Assembly: GCA_030272155.1 (NCBI GenBank)
Contig: CP126204.1
Coordinates: 2,595,501 to 2,659,500 of the forward strand
Length of the DNA: 64,000 nucleotides
Source of the DNA: Tetradesmus obliquus
Lineage: Eukaryota; Chlorophyta; Chlorophyceae; Sphaeropleales; Scenedesmaceae
Direction of reading: 5' to 3'
Part shown: positions 40,603 through 47,593 of the stretch, one piece after another
How positions within the stretch are numbered: the first letter of the stretch is position 1
Layout of the letters: every line of letters starts with the position of its first letter
The notes under the pieces: model-generated
Told to the model about the DNA's origin: nothing
Seen by the model: the letters and a program-made list of their open reading frames with translations, nothing else
Databases searched by the model: none
Made by a program: the position numbers and the translations under genes

Positions 40603-40652
<50 letters not shown>

Positions 40653-41528
40653 TGCCGCAGCGCAGCAGTGGCAGTGGCGAGAGCCTGGGGGCCTCGAGTA
40701 TGCTCAGTGGCAGCAGCACCTTGAGCAGCAGCAGCGGCATTGTCGGCAGCAGCTGCAGCAAGCCGCCAAGGTACCAGGCAGCAGCAGCAGCAGCAGCAGC
40801 AGGCTGTGCACGGCAGCAGCAGCAGCAGGGGCCACCTGCTGCTGGTGGCGGCGTGGCAGCAGCAGCAGCAGCAGCAGCACAATGTAGCAAGCCCGCTCCC
40901 AAAGCTGTGTCTTTTGCTGACACTGTGGACAAGAATGCAGACAAGGTGCTTGCACTGCTAACAGGGACCGTTGTCCCGCAGCCACCACCAGCGCCAGCTG
41001 CTGCTGCCCCAACAGTAGAAGCAGCAGCAGCACTTGCAGCGGCAGACGAAGCAGCAGCTGCTGCTGTAAAGCAGCAGGTGCCTGCGGCAGCAGCAGCAAG
41101 TCCAGCAGCCACAGCACCTCCTCCTGCTGCTCAGCAGCAGCAGCCGAGTGCAGCAAGCAGCGTTGCAGCTGCCTCGGACTTCCAGCCAGCCACTGAGGAA
41201 CCCGAGCGCTGCCCAGCAGCAGCAGCAGCTGTGCAGCAGGAGCTGTCCTTCTCCGGCCAGCTACAGCAGCAGCAGCAGGCTCAAACGCAGCAAGAGCCAG
41301 CTGACTCGACAGCTGCCCCTGCAGCAGCTGGCAGCACGGCTGCTGCCTCGCCACCCCAGCAGCAGCAGCCGGACTTGGCAGCAGCAGCAGCTGTTGCTGG
41401 TGCGGCACAAGGCAAGGTAGATGCTGGGCGGACTTCACCATCACCTGCAGCAGCAGCAGCACTAGCACCTGAGGACCCTGCTTCACCTTTCAAGGTGGAA
41501 GTTGCGCTCATGCCTCAGACACCTGTGA

Positions 41529-41564
<36 letters not shown>

Positions 41565-41638
41565 CAGTGACTGCTGGAGCAGGAGAGGGCACTCCCGTGC
41601 GCAGGCAGAAAGGCAGGTTCACCATCATTGAGTCGTGA
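33403..41638 (+). CDS. STE20/GCK-type Ser/Thr kinase (SPAK/OSR1/BLUS1-like) with long Q/A/S-rich tail
   Basis: Nine exons: 33403-33563, 33976-34096, 34601-34684, 35416-35543, 35725-35795, 36064-36146, 37508-37642, 37879-38009, 38590-41638. They total 3963 bases, 1320 residues, all phases closing. The start Met precedes a Ser/Arg-rich leader. Kinase marks in order: [18 protein letters not shown] (Gly loop), GVKALNLE (Lys), [76 protein letters not shown] and [13 protein letters not shown], then [12 protein letters not shown] as in OSR1/BLUS1 relatives. All catalytic motifs look intact. The tail of about 1000 residues is built of CAG-coded Gln, Ala and Ser runs. It holds two copies of a GRF-(M/T)-IIE motif, near residue 570 and at the extreme C-terminus. 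Plant BLUS1 acts in stomatal blue-light signalling and OSR1 in osmotic stress; the role here is unknown. Confidence 0.88.
34047..34232 (+). repeat. Donor echo of kinase exon 2
   Basis: The exon end and donor containing GATGAGGTCATGCATGAAGC and ATGAAGGTAGGGCGAGG (34062-34107) recur at about 34191-34232 in the following intron with small changes. Confidence 0.9.
35170..35505 (+). repeat. Acceptor echoes of kinase exon 4, three copies, period 123
   Basis: Copies begin at 35170, 35293 and 35416, spaced exactly 123 bases. Each starts GGCGGCTCTGTGGCGCACAT after a TTGCAG acceptor. Copies 2 and 3 are almost identical, including intron bases; copy 1 has diverged. Copies 1 and 2 end with KVLF and an in-frame TGA just after the shared part; only copy 3 continues to the HRD motif. 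Confidence 0.96.
36311..37605 (+). repeat. Acceptor echoes of kinase exon 7, seven copies
   Basis: Copies of CGCTGCAG plus the codons for [20 protein letters not shown] start at 36321, 36568, 36814, 36952, 37103, about 37362 and 37508. Spacing alternates between about 246-259 bases (with an extra GGTGCTGCAGCAGG element) and 138-151 bases (without it), so this is a two-level repeat. The copy near 37362 has lost its acceptor. Only the last copy continues to the full exon and donor. Confidence 0.96.
37727..38320 (+). repeat. Echoes on both sides of kinase exon 8
   Basis: The acceptor side (TTGAATGCAGGGCCCG) occurs at about 37761 and again, as the true junction, at 37869. The donor side (GGTGGTGGCGCGCTGCCTGA through GAGCACAAGTGAGT) occurs in the true exon, again at 38091-38165, and in decayed form at 38242-38312. 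Confidence 0.9.
38376..38690 (+). repeat. Acceptor echoes of kinase exon 9, three copies, period 107
   Basis: Junctions followed by GTTTTTCAAGCAAGCCAAGG lie at 38376, 38483 and 38590. The period of 107 is not a multiple of three, so use of an upstream acceptor would shift the frame. The last two copies are nearly identical. Confidence 0.95.
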
Positions 41639-42799
41639 TTGTGCCGTGTGCTTGTAGATTGCATGTGACGCTCACTGTGTGTGAAGTCATGTGATGGTTT
41701 CAAAGTCCTCCTAAGGGTGTAAGCATAAGAATGCTTGTTACAGTTGGTGTCAAGCGCAGGCATATGCAAAGTGCAATGTCCTCTTGTGTGTTGAACGCGG
41801 TGCGGCTTGTGCGGTTTTTACCTCTGGAAACGAGTGATTGATTTCATGCGGACTATATCATAAAGCAAGGTGCGTGTGTGTGCATGCCTGAAGAGCATGA
41901 ATTGATTGGTTGACCGAACGCCACGCAGGTTGTCATTTATGTTATATTGCTCCACGGGCTGTCATAAAAGTGACGTGAGCACCTAGCAAATTTTACAGCA
42001 CCTGTATTGCGCAGGCCCTGCTGTACATGTATAGTAGGCACCCAGATTGAACATAGCAATGATTTGGGCTTGTAAAGCCCCTGTTGTGCATACATCAAGT
42101 ATGCAGGGGTGTCTGGCGGTGCATGCACTGCCGCAGGGCAGTGTTTGTGTAGTCACATTGCTGCATCGCAGGGGTGGGTTTGCGTGGGTCAAGGCCACAT
42201 GTTGTGCCGGGATTTCATCATTCCAACTCCGTTGCCAGCCCACTTGGTTGTTTCAGCCGACTTGTTTGTGTTGCTATGATGGATAAATCTAGGCCCTGAG
42301 CCCAAAATTGAGTCAGAGGGACTGGCTAGGGTGCCTGAGAAGATTTTGTTGGTCATTTTGCACAGCTCCACGCCATGCCAATATGCACTGTGCCCAATGG
42401 TGTTGCGCATTGATGCGTGAGCTCAACACTGCTTGTTTTCAGAATGCGGTGGTATACTTGGAGTTACTGCTGCATGTGCAGCATCTTGCTGTGGTGCTTG
42501 GCCGCTGTGCACCTAAACATGCAAGGTCTGCTAGCCCACTTTTGAACTCGCCAAATGCTGAAACGTACCACAAGCAGAGGCTAGGCCGGCCTCAACGTGG
42601 CCCCTATCACTTGCGCCAATCACCAACGTATGTTTGCCAAGATTAATGCAACATGTGTTGCCATGCATGGCCGCCATGCAACAGCTCGCAACTCTTCCAC
42701 CAGCGCAATGATCTAGCCCCGCTTCGTGAAGCACCATGCACACGAAGCACGTGCTTCACGAACACATAAGTAGTAATGGTAGTGCCGGACATTTCATAT
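41639..42799. other. Kinase 3' region and host flank of the integrated element
   Basis: No gene was found. TGTAA occurs at 41718-41722, 80 bases after the kinase stop, and at 42071-42075. The inverted repeat at 42723-42762 lies just before the composition changes to that of the integrated element. Confidence 0.5.
42723..42762. repeat. 12-bp inverted repeat beside the element's left edge
   Basis: TTCGTGAAGCAC (42723-42734) and its complement GTGCTTCACGAA (42751-42762) are separated by 16 bases. A 14-bp palindrome GAAGCACGTGCTTC covers 42744-42757. Confidence 0.8.
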
Positions 42800-42929
42800 G
42801 TTAGAGAAATTTACTTTGAAAACCTGTCAGCCAAGAGGTGGCCCCAGAGGCCCGAGGGTCCCTCTCCCGTGGCCCCCGTGGGTCACGTGGGATCGGTTGA
42901 GATTCGCTCAGTCATGCGCGATCACGTGT

Positions 42930-43517
42930 TCATTTTCCTGATTTTCCGTAAGGCGCACGTATCACCCCTTGCCTCATGGTCACTCCTCTGGGTGCTGTGA
43001 TGTTGTACAGTGGAAGTGGCCCCTGTGATGGCATGGGGCATGCGTCGTATGTGTCAAACTGTATCACCCCATGTGGGTACCTCGACTTTTCAGTTTGTTC
43101 CCAGCATCTGACATTGTAATGTGGTTCTGATGCCATCACGAGTGTTGCGTGCTTCACAATGGTTGTTGTGTCTACGAGCGTGAGGTCGTCGTAGAGCCCC
43201 AGTGTTGGGCGTCCCTTGCCAGGTGATGTCAACTTGCCGTCATCATCGTATGAGCGGTCTCGCTTGTTCACCATGTGGATGAGCGTCCAATGGAACCTCT
43301 TGTCAATGACCATGAGGCTGACCTGGTGTGGCTTGCAGAACAGCTCATCCAGCTCTTGGAAAGTCAGCTTGTCTCGATCCCCGGTGTCTCGCCTCCAGTT
43401 GCCGACGTCTCTGAAGTATCTCAGCATGCCTGCCTTTGGAGTGTTCAGCCTGGTCTTCACGAGCTCGTAGAGTACACTGCTGTCCATCCTTTTGGCCTTG
43501 ATCTCTGGGTTCACCAT
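42930..43517 (-). CDS. Element ORF of 195 residues, possible protease-like protein
   Basis: Lies at the left edge of the element, divergent from the replication gene. A FHWTLIHMV stretch recalls the His-Trp context of Ulp1/adenovirus-type cysteine proteases, which many Polintons carry, but I see no convincing remainder of that fold. The assignment is speculative. It might equally be an unrelated element protein. Confidence 0.5.
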   Translation of the reverse strand: MVNPEIKAKRMDSSVLYELVKTRLNTPKAGMLRYFRDVGNWRRDTGDRDKLTFQELDELFCKPHQVSLMVIDKRFHWTLIHMVNKRDRSYDDDGKLTSPGKGRPTLGLYDDLTLVDTTTIVKHATLVMASEPHYNVRCWEQTEKSRYPHGVIQFDTYDACPMPSQGPLPLYNITAPRGVTMRQGVIRAPYGKSGK

Positions 43518-43592
43518 ACCCTTTCAATGTACAACCGCTTTATGTGTGCATGCGACTTAAGCTTGCGCGTCGCCTAGGTTTGTAGGAAAAAA

Positions 43593-46500
43593 ATGCCTGC
43601 CACCATCATGTACCCCGCCAAGTTCACCAGCTCCCAGAACGAGAAGATCCGCAGCTACCTGAACTTTGTGCCCGGCATCGATCGCAACAAGCGTGTCACC
43701 AAGCGCATGGCGCTCGAGCGCGGCTTTGACTCTGTGAAGGACCTCAAGAACCATGTGTGGGGTGTGCTCAAGGGCAACGACTATGACCTGTACCTTCGCG
43801 CCCTGCAGCGCGGCGAGTTCGACGCCTCCCCTGAGCAGATGCAGGCTCAGGCTGTGCGCGACCAGCGCCGCGTGGCTGCTGCCCGAGAGGGGGAGCTCTA
43901 CATGCGCCGGCGCCCCGAGATGAACATCCGGGGTCTGGCTGGCCGTGCCCTCACCGGGGGGCGCATTGGCCGGCGTGTGCAGGCCACTGCCAAGGTGACG
44001 CTCAAGGTGCGCCGCTTCCGCAAGGACGGCTCGCTGAGTGAGTGGCAGGATGAGTCCCAGGCCTACAGGAAGATCATCCTTGGCCAGCGCAGCGCTCTGG
44101 ACAGGCTGGCGCACCAGTACGCCAAGGAGCTGGTGGACCTGGAGCAGTACACTGCGAGTGGTGAGGTGGGTGACGTTGCCGTCGCCAGTGTGGAGGTCAT
44201 TGACGGCATCGTGCACCGCCCTGGCCAGGGGCAGGGCCTGGAGGATGTGCCCATGCGCAACTTCAACGCCCTGGACATCGTGGGTGTGCATGCTGGTGTG
44301 CCCCGCGAGTACTACGATCGCAAGCAGGGCACGTGCGTGTATGACGCGCTCAGCTACTTCTACACGCAGAGCAACGTGCGTGGACTGAAAAAGTACTTCA
44401 AGGACCCCGACACGTTCTACGCTGACATCACCAAGGCATACCACGCTCGCATGCGGGGCCGTGCCCTCTACAGCCCTGGCTACGACCCCAAGACCGATGG
44501 TGTCTGCACTGCTGACCTGCTGGAGGGTTTCTGCAAAAAGTTCGACATCCCCCTCTATGCGCTCGATAGCAACGGCTTCTGCTTCAAGCACTGGCAGCCG
44601 TCGCGTCTGGATCGTCACGACAACAACAAGCGGCCTGCGCTCTGCTACCGCGTCATGAACAACCACCTGTACCCGGAGCCGTCCAAGGTGAACTGCCTGC
44701 GGGTCGCCATGAACGATTACACATCCAGGTCCCTGTTGCCACCGCCGCTCAAGCACTCGGATGCACAGGAAAAGGGCGACGACTCTACCACGCGCTTCAA
44801 GCGGGGCTCTGGGGAATGGCAAGTGGTGGCCGACGAGCCTGGCATCCAGCACCTGCGTCGCACCGTGGGGGAGACGGGCTGCATCCCTGATGGCTCCAAG
44901 ATCTCGGCCTGTGTGATCGGCGGCAAGTTCACGGTGACCAGCTACTGTGCCGAGGACAAGACCTTTGTGTTTGCCCACCAGGTCGACGCGGTGCGCGCAG
45001 CCTACGCGCGCATGGGGCTGGAGGAGAGCGAGGAGGAGAAGCCCACCATCCCCGGCCTCATGTGGAAGTGCGTGGAGGCGGTCAAGGGCACGGCCGGCCT
45101 GGCCAGGGGTAAACCGTGCCCGGACGCGAGGGCCGTGCTCTCCAGCAAGAGCGCTACCAATGATGGCACTACCGGCATCAAGGCCATGGCCCAGGTGGGC
45201 TGCATCCACAGCCTGGAGAACCCCCTCGGCGCCCACACCGCCTTTGACATCTCGGCCTGCCACGCCGCGGTGATGTACGCGCCGCCCGAGCCCTGGGGGC
45301 TGTGTGGACCCCACGACCAGGTGCAGCACCTGCGGTCGAGCAAGCGCTTCCGGCCGACCCAAGCGGGGCTCTACCACGCGGTCTCCCCGGACCTCACGGC
45401 CTTGATGAAGAAGGGCAGCGCCTGGTACCCGCGCGCCCTGCTGCAGCTGGCATACGACGAGCGTCACGACTTCACCATCGACGCCTTCCTCCCCACCAGC
45501 ATCGAGCTCAGCGCCGACTACTTCCAGCCGCTGCTCGAAATGTTTGTGGAGGTGGCGGATGGCGACAAGGACCTGTACAAGGCGCTCTACACGCACCTGT
45601 CTGGCTACATGGGCAAGGACACGATGAGCCGGTGCCACTGCTACGTGGACGGCCCCAGCCTGGACACCTACTACCCGCTCTTCAACAAGTACGTGCTGGG
45701 CGATGGCATGGAGCCTGGGCCCCGGGTGGACGTCGGCGCCGAGCACAGCCTGCTCAGCTTCATCGCGGTGACTCCGCTGACCGAGCTGAACACCACCATC
45801 TACCTGCAGATCCTGGCGGGTCAGTCCATGCGCGTGTACGAGATGGAGAAGCAGGTCGGCGGCATCCCCATGGCGCGCAAGTCCGACTGCGTGGTCTTCG
45901 AGGACGCAGAGCGCAATCGCCCTGCATGCCCCAGCCCCGTGCGCCCCTCTGCCCGCTGCAGCGACATGGTGGCGGGCGTCATCCGCGGCTGGGGTCGCTA
46001 CCGCCCCTCGGGCATCCCCAAGCTGGAGTGCCGCATCGCCGAGGCGCGCGTGCCGCTGCCCCCGCCGGCCCCGGAGTGGAACGACTTTCCCTCCATCTGC
46101 GACAGCAGCCAGGTGGCCGAGATGTGCGAGGTTGTGGATTCTGGGGGTGGCGCTCTTTTCCAAGGGCAGCCCGGCACTGGCAAGACGTGGGCGGTGATGA
46201 GGATGGTGGAGCACTGGCGGAACAAGGGGGAGACCGTCCTGGTCACGGCCTTCACCAACGGGGCCGCCCAGAACGTGGGTGGAGTGACCATGGACATGGC
46301 GCTCGGCCTGAAGAAAAAAGAGGACGGCTCCAGCGAGCGGGTGCACTACGGTCGCAAGCACCTGGGGGCCCCAGCGAGAAAGGTGAACAAGGTGGTGGTG
46401 GAGGAGTACTCGCTGGTGCCCATGCACTACCTACGGTTCCTGGACGCGCTCAAGCAGCTCAACCCCAACATCAAGTTCATCCTCTGCGGCGACAAGCACC

Positions 46501-47561
46501 AGTGCCCGCCCGTGGAGGTGGGCATGAGCCGCGCCGAGCAGCGCAAGTGGCCGCACTACTTTGACCACAGCATCACCAAGTTCATCACTGGCAACAACCG
46601 GGTCACGCTCACGGTGCGCCACCGCAGCCTGTGCGCCAAGCTGGACCAGGCGCTGGACGACATCAAGGACGGCAAGCAGATGGACCTCTCCCAGCTGCCC
46701 AGGGGCCTCCATGACAGGAGCATGTCCTACCGGCGCGTGGTGCGCGACCGGATCAACGCCATCAAGAACAGGGAGCATGCACCGCCCGATGCTGTCCCCC
46801 TGCCCGAGTGGACCAGTGCCGATGGCGACGCGCAGCCTGGCATGCTGCTCTACCCGGGGTGCCGGGTGCAGGTCCACAAGACGCTGAAGCGCGCGCCCTG
46901 GGCCAAGGACTTGCCCAAAAAGGCGCCCGCGCACTTTATCAAAAACGAGAGCCTGCGGGTGGTGCAGATCGAGGACGGCGTCGTGCTCCTGCAGGGCGCC
47001 CGGCGCGCGTGGAACGAGGACGGCACCGACTTTGAGGTGAAGCCCCACCACCCCTCGATCCCCCTGGAGCGGTTCCAGCAGTTCTGCAGGCTGGGCTACT
47101 GCACCACCGTGCACACTGCGCAGGGCGAGACCATCACCGAGCCCTTCACCATCTTCGAGTCCTGCACCATGGACAAGCAGCTCCTCTACACGGCGGTGAG
47201 CAGGGCGCGCACGCTGGCCCAGGTGCACCTGCCCCCCGCGGAAGTCGAGGCCGACCTGGGACGCGACGACACCTGGGACGACGAGCTGAGGGTGATCGGG
47301 CGCAAGCTCACCAACTACCGGCGCCAGGACGTGCACAGGAACCGCATCCACCCCCTGGAGGCCTACACGCGGGCCGAGGCGACGTTGCTCTCCCTTCGGC
47401 GCAGCGACTACAAGTGCGAGCACTGCAGGTGCGACATGCGCGTGCTGCACACACCTGGCGACCCCAAGCAGTGGACCCTGCAGCGCCACGACAACTCGCT
47501 GGGGCACGTGCGCGGCAACCTGGGCCACTGGTGCCTGGACTGCAACCGGGCCGCGAGCTGA
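43593..47561 (+). CDS. Element replication protein: unknown N-terminal half, SF1 helicase, HNH-like C-terminus
   Basis: 1322 residues. The C-terminal half has SF1 (Pif1/RecD/Dda-like) helicase marks: GQPGTGKTWA (Walker A), VVVEEYSLV, ILCGDKHQCPPVE, VHTAQGETI and LLYTAVSRART. It ends with CEHCRCDM, then LQRHDNSLGHVRGNL and WCLDCNRA, an HNH-like zinc-nuclease pattern. The N-terminal and middle parts are not recognised. The strings AFDISACHAAVM and KSDCVVFE may be remote counterparts of polymerase motifs A and C, which I cannot confirm. In Polinton-like viruses, replication proteins commonly join a primase or polymerase to a helicase, so this is the probable genome-replication protein. Confidence 0.82.
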   Translation: MPATIMYPAKFTSSQNEKIRSYLNFVPGIDRNKRVTKRMALERGFDSVKDLKNHVWGVLKGNDYDLYLRALQRGEFDASPEQMQAQAVRDQRRVAAAREGELYMRRRPEMNIRGLAGRALTGGRIGRRVQATAKVTLKVRRFRKDGSLSEWQDESQAYRKIILGQRSALDRLAHQYAKELVDLEQYTASGEVGDVAVASVEVIDGIVHRPGQGQGLEDVPMRNFNALDIVGVHAGVPREYYDRKQGTCVYDALSYFYTQSNVRGLKKYFKDPDTFYADITKAYHARMRGRALYSPGYDPKTDGVCTADLLEGFCKKFDIPLYALDSNGFCFKHWQPSRLDRHDNNKRPALCYRVMNNHLYPEPSKVNCLRVAMNDYTSRSLLPPPLKHSDAQEKGDDSTTRFKRGSGEWQVVADEPGIQHLRRTVGETGCIPDGSKISACVIGGKFTVTSYCAEDKTFVFAHQVDAVRAAYARMGLEESEEEKPTIPGLMWKCVEAVKGTAGLARGKPCPDARAVLSSKSATNDGTTGIKAMAQVGCIHSLENPLGAHTAFDISACHAAVMYAPPEPWGLCGPHDQVQHLRSSKRFRPTQAGLYHAVSPDLTALMKKGSAWYPRALLQLAYDERHDFTIDAFLPTSIELSADYFQPLLEMFVEVADGDKDLYKALYTHLSGYMGKDTMSRCHCYVDGPSLDTYYPLFNKYVLGDGMEPGPRVDVGAEHSLLSFIAVTPLTELNTTIYLQILAGQSMRVYEMEKQVGGIPMARKSDCVVFEDAERNRPACPSPVRPSARCSDMVAGVIRGWGRYRPSGIPKLECRIAEARVPLPPPAPEWNDFPSICDSSQVAEMCEVVDSGGGALFQGQPGTGKTWAVMRMVEHWRNKGETVLVTAFTNGAAQNVGGVTMDMALGLKKKEDGSSERVHYGRKHLGAPARKVNKVVVEEYSLVPMHYLRFLDALKQLNPNIKFILCGDKHQCPPVEVGMSRAEQRKWPHYFDHSITKFITGNNRVTLTVRHRSLCAKLDQALDDIKDGKQMDLSQLPRGLHDRSMSYRRVVRDRINAIKNREHAPPDAVPLPEWTSADGDAQPGMLLYPGCRVQVHKTLKRAPWAKDLPKKAPAHFIKNESLRVVQIEDGVVLLQGARRAWNEDGTDFEVKPHHPSIPLERFQQFCRLGYCTTVHTAQGETITEPFTIFESCTMDKQLLYTAVSRARTLAQVHLPPAEVEADLGRDDTWDDELRVIGRKLTNYRRQDVHRNRIHPLEAYTRAEATLLSLRRSDYKCEHCRCDMRVLHTPGDPKQWTLQRHDNSLGHVRGNLGHWCLDCNRAAS

Positions 47562-47593
47562 GCATTTTCCCGATCAATGGTAATAGAGACAGA

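Noticed and set aside
43557-46427. 956-residue minus-strand frame opposite the replication gene
   Set aside because: It is a shadow of the GC-rich plus-strand gene: low-complexity Val/His/Leu/Gly text with no motif, while the plus frame has clear helicase motifs.
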